Shown here: positions 1 to 8,302 of the stretch, piece after piece
How positions within the stretch are numbered: position 1 is the stretch's first letter
How the letters are laid out: each line of letters starts with the position of its first letter
Source: an uncultured Acetatifactor sp.
GTDB lineage: Bacteria; Bacillota; Clostridia; Lachnospirales; Lachnospiraceae
NCBI GenBank assembly: GCA_910585665.1
Contig: CAJUFI010000003.1
Coordinates: 22,525-86,524 of the forward strand
Direction of reading: 5' to 3'
DNA length: 64,000 bases
Made by a program: the position numbers and the translations under genes
The notes under the pieces: generated by a model
What the model was told of the DNA's origin: nothing
Databases searched by the model: none
Seen by the model: only the letters and a program-made list of their open reading frames with translations

Positions 1-96
1 ATGACAGGGTTCGCGCAGCGGTTCCTGGCATAGCCTTTGGATGACAGGGTTCGCGCAGCGGTTCCTGGCATAGCCTTTGGATGACAGGGTTCGCGG
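1..96. repeat. 40-bp direct tandem repeat upstream of mraY
   Basis: Two identical 40-base units (1-40 and 41-80) are followed by the first 15-16 bases of a third (81-96), after which the sequence changes into the mraY leader. The array may continue upstream of the window edge. Read from the ATG at its start, each full unit hits a TAG stop after ten codons. It therefore looks like a non-coding spacer, or the tail of an upstream gene not visible here. Confidence 0.85.
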
Positions 97-128
97 ACTT
101 TGATTTAAAATTCGATGGGAGGAGCGCG

Positions 129-1085
129 ATGGGTAAGATCAGCATAACAGCAGTAATGGTTTCGTTCTTTATCAGCGCCATGGCCGGGCCGGTGCTGATT
201 CCTTTCCTCAGATGGGTGAAATGCGGACAGATGGTCAGGAGCGATGGCCCGGCGGCTCACTTGAAGAAGATGGGGACGCCCACGATGGGCGGCCTCCTGA
301 TTCTCTTCAGCGTGACGGCCACATCCCTGCTTTTCATGAGGGACTATCCGAAGACAGCTCCGATCCTCCTGCTGACAGTGGGATACGGGCTGGTGGGGCT
401 CATGGATGATTACATAAAAGTGGTATGCAGGCGTTCCCTGGGGCTCACGCCCTTGCAGAAGCTGTCGGGGCAGCTGCTGGTGACAGGCATCTTTGTCTGG
501 TACCTGACCCGATACACGGATGTGAGCCTGGCCATGAGGGTCCCTTTCTTCCCGGACAGATATCTGGACTTTGGCGTCTGGAACGTGCCCATCCTGTTCT
601 TCGTCACGCTGGGCACAGCCAACGGGACGAACTTTACGGACGGCCTGGACGGCCTGGCGGGGAGCGTCACTCTGATGGTGGCGGTGTTCTTCTCCGTGGT
701 GGCCATCGGATGCTCTTCCGGGATAGAGCCGGTGACCTGCGCCGTGGCCGGTGCCCTGATGGGGTTTTTGCTGTTCAATGTGCATCCGGCGGATGTGTTC
801 ATGGGAGACACAGGGTCGCTGGCCCTGGGGGGATTCGTGGCGGCCTGCGGCTACATGCTGCAGATGCCCTTATACATAGCAATCATCGGGATCGTCTATC
901 TGCTGGAAGTGCTGTCCGTCATCCTGCAGGTAGGCTACTATAAGATAAGCGGTGGGAAACGGATCTTCAAGATGGCTCCGCTGCACCATCATTTTGAACT
1001 CTGCGGTTGGTCAGAGACGAAAATCACCGCACTGTTCACCACCATCACCGCCCTCATGTGCCTGCTGGCCTTGAAGGGACTGTGA
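129..1085 (+). CDS. mraY: Phospho-N-acetylmuramoyl-pentapeptide-transferase MraY
   Basis: Transfers phospho-MurNAc-pentapeptide from UDP to undecaprenyl phosphate, making lipid I at the inner face of the membrane. The protein is 318 residues, close to the family length, and is built almost entirely of hydrophobic segments. The family signatures are visible: the DD pair near residue 93, NFTDGLDGLAG near 168, MGDTGS near 225 and the HHHFE motif near 286. The ATG at 129 is chosen because GGGAGGAG lies just upstream and because the product then begins like other MraY proteins. The frame is open back to 81, but that part includes repeat sequence. It is the first gene of a murein/division run continuing with murD 48 bases later. 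Confidence 0.96.
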   Translation: MGKISITAVMVSFFISAMAGPVLIPFLRWVKCGQMVRSDGPAAHLKKMGTPTMGGLLILFSVTATSLLFMRDYPKTAPILLLTVGYGLVGLMDDYIKVVCRRSLGLTPLQKLSGQLLVTGIFVWYLTRYTDVSLAMRVPFFPDRYLDFGVWNVPILFFVTLGTANGTNFTDGLDGLAGSVTLMVAVFFSVVAIGCSSGIEPVTCAVAGALMGFLLFNVHPADVFMGDTGSLALGGFVAACGYMLQMPLYIAIIGIVYLLEVLSVILQVGYYKISGGKRIFKMAPLHHHFELCGWSETKITALFTTITALMCLLALKGL

Positions 1086-1133
1086 GAGAGGACGCGTAAC
1101 CGAAACGGAACGGGAATAGAAAGGAATACAGGG

Positions 1134-2531
1134 ATGAGAGTAGAAGAGAAATGTGGGGGAAGAAGTTCTTTCCTTGTTATAGGCTCCGGCCTGAGTGGGA
1201 TTGGCGCCGTGGCATGCCTGGAGCGGACAGGGGCGGAAGTGGTGCTGTACGACAGCAATGCCGCTCTGACGGAGGAAGCGATCCGTGCGCGCCTTCCCCA
1301 GGGGAGCAGGGCCCGCTGCGTGGCTGGCGAGCTGCCGGAGGATATCCTGGAGACCGCGGAGACGGTGGTGCTGAGCCCAGGCGTTCCCACGGATATCCCT
1401 CTGGTGAAGGCGCTGCGGGAAAAGGGCGCGGAGATCATCGGCGAGATAGAGCTGGGATTCCGGGAGGAGAAAGGCCGGGTAGCCGCCATCACCGGTACCA
1501 ACGGCAAGACCACCACCACCACCCTGGTGGGAGAGATTATGAAAGCCCGCCTGGGTCCGGAAAAGGTCTTCGTGGTAGGGAATATCGGAAAACCGTATAC
1601 ATCGGAATGCTTTAAGACGACACGGGAGACGGTGACGGTGGGCGAGATCAGCTCGTTCCAGCTGGAGACCACCCCCACCTTTCATCCGGCAGTCTCCGCA
1701 ATCCTGAACATCACCCCGGACCACCTGAACCGCCATCACACCATGGAGGCCTATGTGGAAGCCAAGGAGAACATTGCCCGGAACCAGACGGAAGAAGACA
1801 TATGCGTCCTGAACTATGAGAACGGATACACGAGAGCCTTTGGGGACAGATGCCCTGCCCGGACAGTCTTCTTCTCCTCCGCCCGGGAGCTGGAGGAGGG
1901 CTATTACCTGAAAGGGGATAAGATTTGGAAGAGCGCGGGAGGACACAGACAGGAGCTGATGGACATCCACCGGGACATGAACCTGGTGGGCCTGTGCAAT
2001 GTGGAGAACGTCATGGCCGCCATCGCCATCGCAGAGGGGATGGGAGTGCCGCTGGACACGATCCTGCAGGTCATAAAAGGTTTCCGTGCAGTGGAACACC
2101 GCATTGAGTTCGTGGCCTCCAAAGGCGGCGTGGACTACTATAACGATTCCAAGGGGACCAACCCGGACGCGGCCATCCAGGGCATCCGGGCCATGAGCAG
2201 GCCCACCGTGCTGATCGGCGGAGGCTATGACAAGGAGAGCGAATACGACGAGTGGATTGAGAGCTTCCAGGGCAAGGTGAGATGGCTGGTGCTGATCGGG
2301 GAGACCCGGGAAAAAATCGCGGAATGCGCCAGAAAGCACGGATTCGACAGAATCCGGTTCGCCGATACCTTCCAGGAATGCCTGGAGCTGAGCACCAGCC
2401 TTGCGGAGAGCGGAGACGCGGTGCTGCTGTCACCGGCCTGCGCCAGCTGGGGAATGTTCCAGAACTATGAAGAGCGGGGACGGCTCTTCAAGGAGTACGT
2501 GAATCGGCTGCGGGACGAGGTAGAGATATGA
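1134..2531 (+). CDS. murD: UDP-N-acetylmuramoylalanine--D-glutamate ligase MurD
   Basis: ATP-dependent cytoplasmic ligase that adds D-glutamate to UDP-MurNAc-L-Ala. At 465 residues it has normal Mur-ligase length: an N-terminal Rossmann-like domain with a glycine-rich start (VIGSGLSGIG), the central ATPase domain with P-loop GTNGKTTTT at 121-129, the NITPDHLNRH motif, and the C-terminal domain with YNDSKGTNPDA. The ATG at 1134 has only a weak ribosome site, but no better start is near. Its stop overlaps the ftsW start by four bases (ATGA), so the two are probably translationally coupled. Confidence 0.96.
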   Translation: MRVEEKCGGRSSFLVIGSGLSGIGAVACLERTGAEVVLYDSNAALTEEAIRARLPQGSRARCVAGELPEDILETAETVVLSPGVPTDIPLVKALREKGAEIIGEIELGFREEKGRVAAITGTNGKTTTTTLVGEIMKARLGPEKVFVVGNIGKPYTSECFKTTRETVTVGEISSFQLETTPTFHPAVSAILNITPDHLNRHHTMEAYVEAKENIARNQTEEDICVLNYENGYTRAFGDRCPARTVFFSSARELEEGYYLKGDKIWKSAGGHRQELMDIHRDMNLVGLCNVENVMAAIAIAEGMGVPLDTILQVIKGFRAVEHRIEFVASKGGVDYYNDSKGTNPDAAIQGIRAMSRPTVLIGGGYDKESEYDEWIESFQGKVRWLVLIGETREKIAECARKHGFDRIRFADTFQECLELSTSLAESGDAVLLSPACASWGMFQNYEERGRLFKEYVNRLRDEVEI

Positions 2532-3712
2532 GGGCTCAGGTGAAGACAAGGCACAAGAAGAAGGCGCAGACGGAATTCTTCTTTGACTACAGCCTGCTGT
2601 TCGTCGTGCTGTTCCTGCTGGGGTTCGGGCTGGTGATGATCTACTCCGCCAGCTCTTACGAAGCTTTCCAGAGCTACCAGGATACTACATATTATATGAA
2701 GAAACAGCTTCTGGCCATCATCATCGGCATGGTGATGATGGGGGTCGTGGCCAACATCCCCTACCACTTCTGGGAGCGCTTCGCGCTGCTGGGGTACCTG
2801 GTGTCCATGGCTCTGGTGCCGCTGGTGAAGACGCCGCTGGGCGTGAAATCCCACGGAGCCAGCCGCTGGATCCGGATTCCGGGCCTGGGCCTGAACCTGC
2901 AGCCAGCGGAGGTGGGAAAGCTGTGCCTGATTCTTTTCCTGGCGGTGATGGTCTGCAAGATGGGAAAGAATGTCCGCACCTTAAAAGGCTTTCTCATTAT
3001 GCTGCTGCTCCCTCTGCCGGTGGTGCTGGAAATCTACATTATCACGAAGAATCTAAGCTCTGCTATTATAATCATGGCCATTTCGGTTCTGATGGTGTTC
3101 GTGGCCAGCCCGGACTACAAGAAGTTCATCGTCATGGGCGTGCTGGTAGTGGCGGCTGCGGCTCTGGTGGTGTTTCTGGCCACATCCTCCACGGCGAACG
3201 CGGTAGAGGGGGAAGAGGTGAACTTCCGTTTCGGGCGGATCACAGCCTGGCTGGATCCCGAGAGCGACTCCCAGGGCACGGGATTTCAGACGCTCCAGGG
3301 CCTGTATGCCATCGGAAGTGGAGGCATCTGGGGCAAAGGGCTGGGTCAGAGCATGCAGAAGCTGAACTTCCTTCCGGAAGCACAGAACGATATGATATTT
3401 TCCATCATCTGTGAAGAGCTAGGGCTCTTCGGAGCCGTTGCCATCATCGTCATGTTCATCATGCTGCTGTGGAGAATGATGGTGATCGCCAACAACGCAT
3501 CGGACCTCTTCGGGGCTATGCTGGTGGTGGGTGTCATGGGGCACATCGCCGTGCAGGCCATCCTGAACATTGCCGTCGTCACCAACACCATACCGAACAC
3601 GGGAATCTCCCTTCCCTTCATCAGCTACGGCGGCTCCTCGGTCATGTTTCTGCTGATAGAGATCGGGCTGGTCTTAAGTGTGGCGAAAGGGATACAACTG
3701 AAGGAATTATAG
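2528..3712 (+). CDS. ftsW: Lipid II-polymerizing glycosyltransferase FtsW (SEDS family)
   Basis: A 394-residue polytopic membrane protein of the SEDS family (FtsW/RodA/SpoVE). These polymerize lipid II into glycan strands together with a class B penicillin-binding protein. About ten membrane segments are visible. Family landmarks include the LQPAE segment near residue 122, which sits in a conserved SEDS loop, the long loop with GIWGKGLGQS, and the C-terminal SLPFISYGGSS motif. FtsW is preferred over RodA because of its place in the division cluster, but SpoVE, the sporulation paralogue, sits in the same place in some Firmicutes and cannot be excluded. In related clusters murG usually follows; here murA does. 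Confidence 0.9.
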   Translation: MRAQVKTRHKKKAQTEFFFDYSLLFVVLFLLGFGLVMIYSASSYEAFQSYQDTTYYMKKQLLAIIIGMVMMGVVANIPYHFWERFALLGYLVSMALVPLVKTPLGVKSHGASRWIRIPGLGLNLQPAEVGKLCLILFLAVMVCKMGKNVRTLKGFLIMLLLPLPVVLEIYIITKNLSSAIIIMAISVLMVFVASPDYKKFIVMGVLVVAAAALVVFLATSSTANAVEGEEVNFRFGRITAWLDPESDSQGTGFQTLQGLYAIGSGGIWGKGLGQSMQKLNFLPEAQNDMIFSIICEELGLFGAVAIIVMFIMLLWRMMVIANNASDLFGAMLVVGVMGHIAVQAILNIAVVTNTIPNTGISLPFISYGGSSVMFLLIEIGLVLSVAKGIQLKEL

Positions 3713-3826
3713 ATTTTTCCGCAAAAAAATAAGCGGAATCCGAGAATCGCAGGTGGGACAAGGTACACAAAGAACTTTTCTCTCATAGGATAGAGTACTT
3801 CAATAAATTCAGCCGGATGGTGGTTT

Positions 3827-5077
3827 ATGGATTCTATTCGTATTCAGGGCGGGATTGCCCTGCAGGGAAAAGTTCGTGTACAAGGCTCCAAGAATGCCTC
3901 GCTGCCTGTCCTGGCGGCTACGCTGCTGGTGGGGGAGTGCTCCTTCATCAGGAACTGTCCCAGGATAGCGGATGTGCATGCCATGGTCAGCCTGCTGAAA
4001 AGCCTGGGGTGCAGTGTGTGCTGGAATAAGACGGGCATCACGGTGGATTCCGCGCAGGTCAGGAGAGGCGAGATGCCGAAGGAGGCGGTGAAGGGGATGC
4101 GCTCTTCCCTCTGCCTGCTGGGGGCATTGATTGGAAGATGCAGTGAAGTGGTGATGGAGCATCCGGGGGGATGCGTCATCGGGGAGCGGCCCATCGACCT
4201 GCATCTGTCCGCGCTGGGACAGATGGGTGTGGAGTTTGAGGAAAAGGAGGGCAGGCTGAAGGCTGTCTCTGCCAGGCTCCATGGTGCCTGCATCTGTCTG
4301 CCGTTTCCGTCTGTGGGGGCCACCGAGAACGTGCTCCTGGCGGGGGTGATGGCAGAGGGGGACACTGTATTGGAGGGCGCGGCCCGGGAGCCGGAGATTC
4401 TGACGCTGTGCCGTTTCCTACAGCAGTGCGGTGCCTGGATCGAGGGGGCCGGGAGCAGCAGGCTGGTGATCCATGGCGGAAGGAGGCTGTATGGAACTGA
4501 TTTTACCGTGCCGGCGGATCGAATCGTGGCAGGCACTTATCTGTTCGGCTGCATCGGGGCCGGGGGGAGCATCCTGCTGGAACAGGCCCCCAGGGAAGAG
4601 ATGGAGACGGTGCTGTGTGCGGCAGAGCAGATGGGCGGTCGTGTGTGCGTTTCAAAGGAGGGAATCTATGTACAGGCTCCGGGACGTCCCCTCCCCATAG
4701 AGCTTGCCACAGCGCCCCACCCCGGCTTTCCCACGGACCTGCAGTCGGTAGTGCTGGCGGTGGAGGCCAAAGGAGAGGGGTGCAGCCGTATCCAGGAGAA
4801 CATTTTCGAGAACCGTTTCCGCGTGGCCCAGGAACTTCAGAAAATGGGGGCCAGGATAGAGAGAAGCGGTCCCAGGACCGTCTCTGTCCACGGCGTGGAG
4901 TCATTGTGCGGCAGACCGGTGGAAGCCAGGGAGCTACGAGGCGGCGCGGCCCTGGTGGTGGCCGGGCTGATGGCGGAGGGAGAGACCCTGGTGGGAGGAT
5001 GCCAGTATATCTACCGTGGATATGAAAATATTGGCAGGGATTTCAGAGAGTTAGGAGCGCGGGTGGCAAGTGTATAA
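3827..5077 (+). CDS. murA: UDP-N-acetylglucosamine 1-carboxyvinyltransferase MurA
   Basis: First committed step of peptidoglycan synthesis: transfer of enolpyruvate from PEP to UDP-GlcNAc in the cytoplasm. The 416-residue EPSP-synthase fold has Lys22-Asn23 in GSKNASLP, the PEP-binding cysteine at about 116 in HPGGCVIGERP (the fosfomycin target; some organisms carry Asp here), and FPTDLQS near 300. The ATG at 3827 gives the usual MurA N-terminus. About 114 bases without a clear terminator separate it from ftsW. Its last codons overlap the start of ftsQ by eight bases. Firmicutes often carry two MurA paralogues; whether this is the main one cannot be told from the window. Confidence 0.95.
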   Translation: MDSIRIQGGIALQGKVRVQGSKNASLPVLAATLLVGECSFIRNCPRIADVHAMVSLLKSLGCSVCWNKTGITVDSAQVRRGEMPKEAVKGMRSSLCLLGALIGRCSEVVMEHPGGCVIGERPIDLHLSALGQMGVEFEEKEGRLKAVSARLHGACICLPFPSVGATENVLLAGVMAEGDTVLEGAAREPEILTLCRFLQQCGAWIEGAGSSRLVIHGGRRLYGTDFTVPADRIVAGTYLFGCIGAGGSILLEQAPREEMETVLCAAEQMGGRVCVSKEGIYVQAPGRPLPIELATAPHPGFPTDLQSVVLAVEAKGEGCSRIQENIFENRFRVAQELQKMGARIERSGPRTVSVHGVESLCGRPVEARELRGGAALVVAGLMAEGETLVGGCQYIYRGYENIGRDFRELGARVASV

Positions 5078-5798
5078 GAAGAAGGGGACGGGCATCTGCA
5101 TACTGATCATCCTGCTGCTGGCGGCGGGGCTTTTGGCAGTGGGGTATGTCAGGATCAGATACACCATTCAGACAGTATACGTGGAAGGGAATGTCCATTA
5201 TACGGAGGATGAGATCAAGGCCATCGTCATGGATGGCTTTCTGGGGGACAATTCCCTCTATCTGTCCTTGAAATACAAGAACAAGGGGATAGAGGGCATC
5301 CCTTTCGTGGATGTGGTGGACGTGTCCATCCTTTCGCCGGATACGGTGAAGATTATCGTGTATGAGAAGACGCTGACTGGATGCGTCAGGTATCTGGACA
5401 CCTATGTATATTTCGACAGGGACGGCTACGTGGTGGAGAGCTCCAGCGTGAAGACGATGGGGGTGCCCCAGATCATGGGGCTGCAGTTCGACCATATCGT
5501 CAAGGGGGAGAAGCTGCCGGTGGGGGACGAGGCGATTTTTGGCAGCATCCTGGACATCACCAAGCTGCTGCAGAAATATAAGCTGGTATCGGACAAGATT
5601 TATTTCAACAAATCCGGCGCGATCACGGTCTATTTCGGCGACATCCGCGTCTTGTTGGGGAATGATCCCGCCACTCTGGAGGACAAGCTGATGCTGCTCC
5701 AGGGGCTGCTGCCCAATCTGGAGGGGAAAAAAGGCCTGCTGCAGATGCAGACTTTTGACGCGGACAGCGGGAAATATATCTTCAAGCCGGAGGAATGA
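5070..5798 (+). CDS. ftsQ: Cell division protein FtsQ/DivIB
   Basis: A 242-residue bitopic membrane protein of the divisome. A short basic N-terminus (YKKKGTG) is followed by one membrane span at about 8-27 and an extracellular POTRA domain beginning VYVEGNVHYTEDEIKAIV, then the beta domain of the FtsQ family. It links the early Z-ring to the septal synthesis enzymes. The GTG start at 5070 lies inside the end of murA (eight-base overlap), consistent with coupling. Low sequence conservation is normal for this family; the POTRA motif, topology and position between murA and ftsZ make the call firm. Confidence 0.88.
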   Translation: MYKKKGTGICILIILLLAAGLLAVGYVRIRYTIQTVYVEGNVHYTEDEIKAIVMDGFLGDNSLYLSLKYKNKGIEGIPFVDVVDVSILSPDTVKIIVYEKTLTGCVRYLDTYVYFDRDGYVVESSSVKTMGVPQIMGLQFDHIVKGEKLPVGDEAIFGSILDITKLLQKYKLVSDKIYFNKSGAITVYFGDIRVLLGNDPATLEDKLMLLQGLLPNLEGKKGLLQMQTFDADSGKYIFKPEE

Positions 5799-5830
5799 TA
5801 TTTTGCCGATATTTTTGCGGATATTTTTTA
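5797..5830. repeat. Three phased GATATTTT repeats upstream of the ftsZ promoter
   Basis: GATATTTT recurs three times with an 11-12-base period (starting at 5797, 5808 and 5820), directly after the ftsQ stop and just upstream of the ftsZ -35. Such phased A/T tracts could act as an UP element or curved DNA. Confidence 0.6.
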
Positions 5831-5839
5831 AGAAAATGG

Positions 5840-5868
5840 TTGCTAAATTTGAAAAATGATTATATGAT
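5840..5868 (+). promoter_or_regulatory. Sigma-A-type promoter for ftsZ
   Basis: TTGCTA at 5840-5845 and TATGAT at 5863-5868 are separated by 17 bases. It lies 70-100 bases upstream of the ftsZ start and is preceded by the phased A/T tracts. Confidence 0.65.
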
Positions 5869-5937
5869 AGTAGATATTGATATGAAAGAATGAAGATGGA
5901 AGAGAAAGATTCCACGGAAATGAAGGAGGACATACCT

Positions 5938-7128
5938 TTGCTGGAGATTAAGACGAACGATGCTGAATCTGCTGCCAAGATTATTGTAGTCGGAGTGGGT
6001 GGTGCAGGTAATAATGCTGTAAATAGAATGGTGGAGGAGCAGATCGACGGCGTGGATTTCATAGGAGTGAACACGGACAAGCAGGCTTTGCAGCTGTGCA
6101 AGGCTCCCATGCTTCTGCAGATTGGGGAGAAGCTGACGAAAGGCCTGGGCGCAGGAGCGAAGCCGGAAATCGGAGAGAAGGCGGCAGAGGAGAGCGCGGA
6201 GGAGATTTCGACTGCCCTGAAGGGCGCGGACATGGTGTTCGTCACCTGCGGCATGGGAGGCGGCACAGGGACCGGGGCGGCTCCTGTGGTGGCGAAGCTG
6301 GCAAAGGATATGGGCATCCTTACGGTGGGCGTGGTGACGAAGCCTTTCCGTTTTGAGGCCAAGACCCGCATGAAGAATGCCGTAAGCGGCATCGAGCGCA
6401 TCAAACAGAACGTGGATACATTGATTGTGATTCCCAACGACAAGGTCCTGCAGATTTCGGACCGGCGCACTACCATGCCGGAGGCTCTGAAGAAAGCGGA
6501 CGAAGTGCTGCAGCAGGCGGTCCAGGGCATCACGGACCTGATCAATCTGCCCGCCATCATCAATCTGGACTTCGCGGATATCCAGACGGTCATGAAGGAC
6601 AAGGGCATCGCACATATCGGCATCGGCGAGGGCAAGGGCGACGACAAGGCTCTGGCGGCGGTGAAGATGGCGGTGGAGAGCCCGCTGCTGGAGACCACCA
6701 TCAGCGGGGCCACGGACGTCATCCTCAATGTGTCCGGCGACATCACGCTGCCGGATGCCAGCGACGCGGCGGATTATGTCCAGAGCCTGACGGGAGAGGA
6801 CATCAATATCATCTTCGGTGCCATGTACGACGAATCCAAGGCGGACAGCTGTACCGTCACGGTGATTGCCACTGGCCTGGAGGAGGCGGAGAATCCTGCG
6901 CCGCCCCAGTCCCGATTTGGGGCCGGCAGCGCGTACATGCAGTCTGGGACCAACCTGGGCGGGAATGTCCTGAAGGGGCCCGGCATGCAGAATGCCAAGC
7001 CGGAGGCGGCCCAGCCGAACCCCGCGCCCGGCATCCAGAAGCCGGTGGACATCCGCAGCTCCGTGAAGGAGAGGACTCTGCAGATTCCAAAATTTCTGCA
7101 GGATATGCAGGACGACAAGAAGTTCTGA
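5938..7128 (+). CDS. ftsZ: Cell division GTPase FtsZ
   Basis: Tubulin-like GTPase that forms the cytokinetic ring. The nucleotide-binding GGAGNNAVNRM and tubulin-signature GGGTGTGAAPVVA are intact, followed by a Pro/Gly/Asn-rich linker and a conserved tail near the C-terminus (QIPKFLQDMQ) that binds FtsA/SepF-type partners. I place the start at the TTG at 5938 rather than the in-frame ATG at 5890: AAGGAGG lies eight bases before the TTG, and the product (396 residues) then begins MLEIKTND, as clostridial FtsZ proteins do. The ATG has no comparable ribosome site. It is separated from ftsQ by 139 bases and has its own promoter and terminator. Confidence 0.96.
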   Translation: MLEIKTNDAESAAKIIVVGVGGAGNNAVNRMVEEQIDGVDFIGVNTDKQALQLCKAPMLLQIGEKLTKGLGAGAKPEIGEKAAEESAEEISTALKGADMVFVTCGMGGGTGTGAAPVVAKLAKDMGILTVGVVTKPFRFEAKTRMKNAVSGIERIKQNVDTLIVIPNDKVLQISDRRTTMPEALKKADEVLQQAVQGITDLINLPAIINLDFADIQTVMKDKGIAHIGIGEGKGDDKALAAVKMAVESPLLETTISGATDVILNVSGDITLPDASDAADYVQSLTGEDINIIFGAMYDESKADSCTVTVIATGLEEAENPAPPQSRFGAGSAYMQSGTNLGGNVLKGPGMQNAKPEAAQPNPAPGIQKPVDIRSSVKERTLQIPKFLQDMQDDKKF

Positions 7129-7160
7129 ATATCCGGAATACGAAATGTCTGATAATCAGG

Positions 7161-7186
7161 GCCGGGCGGCAATGCCCGGCTTTTTT
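7161..7186 (+). terminator. Rho-independent terminator after ftsZ
   Basis: Perfect seven-base stem GCCGGGC/GCCCGGC (7161-7167 and 7174-7180), six-base loop, then six T residues. It closes the division cluster before the spoIIG promoter. Confidence 0.92.
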
Positions 7187-7251
7187 GTCGAAAAATTCTA
7201 GGGATTGTATCCGTATCTTTGACAAATTCTTGAGTCGAATCCCCTTATAAT
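7186..7251 (+). promoter_or_regulatory. spoIIG-type promoter with Spo0A boxes
   Basis: A perfect -35 (TTGACA, 7219-7224) and perfect -10 (TATAAT, 7246-7251) are 21 bases apart instead of 17. This matches the known layout of the Bacillus spoIIG promoter, where phosphorylated Spo0A lets sigma-A use an over-long spacer. A perfect 0A box TGTCGAA is at 7186-7192. One-mismatch boxes are at 7233-7239 (AGTCGAA, direct) and 7218-7224 (TTTGACA, inverted, overlapping the -35). The Spo0A role is inferred from these motifs and from the downstream genes. Confidence 0.8.
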
Positions 7252-7273
7252 GATTGTGAAAAGGATGATGCCG

Positions 7274-8302
7274 ATGCGCTATGAACTGTATGTTGACAGT
7301 CTGTTTCTGCTCAATTTCATTATGAACCTGTACCTGCTGCTTCTGGTGGACAGGAGCACGCTGCGCATGGCCTCCTTCGGCAGGCTGGCCCTGGGGGCGG
7401 CTGTGGGGGCGGTGTGCTTCCTTCTGCCCTTCCTGGGAAAGGGGCCTGTGCTTTGGAGGCTCCTTCCCGCGTTGACGGCGGGGACGGCGGGGATGCTCGG
7501 CATCACATTCCCTGTCAGGGGGCTGAGAATGTTTCTGAAGCTGCTGGAGCGCCTGGCCCTGTATTCCTTTGGGATGGGAGGGGTCATGCTGTTCCTGATC
7601 CGGCTGCTTCCCGGCATCCGAGGGTTGCTGCTCAGCGTGCCGGGCATCCTGGGGATGGGGATGATTGCCTGGCTGCTTTTCCGGCGGTTCCGGAAGGAAC
7701 TGTGCCAGGGGGACAGCCTCTGTGAGGCGACTTTGTCGAAAGACGGAGAGAGGGTTCGCGTGACGGCTTTGGTGGACTCGGGCAACAGCCTGATCGAGCC
7801 CATCAGCGGAAAGCCTGTGTGCGTCATCGGGAAAGAGGTGTACGACAGGCTGTGGAAGGGAGAACCCTGCGGCTTCCGGGCGATACCCTATCATAGCATC
7901 GGGCGGAAGCGGGGCATACTGCCGGGATATCTTCTCACCGGGCTTGCCTTGGTGGTGGACGGCCTGGAATATCGTTTCGCCGATGTGTATGTGGCTGTCA
8001 GCAGCGAGGAAATCTCCAGGGCGGACAGCCGGGAAGCGGAGTCCGTGAATATGATAATCAATCCCAGGCTCTTTGCACGGGAAAAAAAGCATAGCCGCAC
8101 TGGCGGCGGAATGAGAGGACACAATGATACTGAAAGTGACGATACCCGGAAAAATGCAATTCAAGATGATCCGCAGGGAAAAGCTGCTTCTGCGGGGCAA
8201 GGGCGAGATCCACTATATCGGTGGAGCCGAGGTGCTGCCGCCGCCCCTGGAGATGGAGAAGGAGAGCAAGGTCATCAGCGACCTGGGGACGGAGTACGAT
8301 GA
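7274..8302 (+). CDS. spoIIGA: Pro-sigma-E processing protease SpoIIGA
   Basis: Membrane-embedded aspartic protease that activates pro-sigma-E in the mother cell. The N-terminal half has about five hydrophobic segments. The C-terminal half has the catalytic motif VDSGNSLIEP with Asp near residue 168. The ATG at 7274 is chosen over in-frame ATGs at 7250, 7265 and 7268: the promoter -10 overlaps 7250, AAAAGG lies about ten bases before 7274, and the product then starts MRYELYVDSLFLLNF like other SpoIIGA. The frame stays open 179 bases into sigE, giving a roughly 60-residue low-complexity, charged tail after the conserved NMIINPRLF segment. Such an overlap is unusual. Confidence 0.9.
   Translation: MRYELYVDSLFLLNFIMNLYLLLLVDRSTLRMASFGRLALGAAVGAVCFLLPFLGKGPVLWRLLPALTAGTAGMLGITFPVRGLRMFLKLLERLALYSFGMGGVMLFLIRLLPGIRGLLLSVPGILGMGMIAWLLFRRFRKELCQGDSLCEATLSKDGERVRVTALVDSGNSLIEPISGKPVCVIGKEVYDRLWKGEPCGFRAIPYHSIGRKRGILPGYLLTGLALVVDGLEYRFADVYVAVSSEEISRADSREAESVNMIINPRLFAREKKHSRTGGGMRGHNDTESDDTRKNAIQDDPQGKAASAGQGRDPLYRWSRGAAAAPGDGEGEQGHQRPGDGVR

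Noticed and set aside
105..785. Long minus-strand frame opposite mraY
   Set aside because: His/Gln/Arg-rich composition typical of an antisense shadow in GC-rich DNA; mraY on the other strand is certain.
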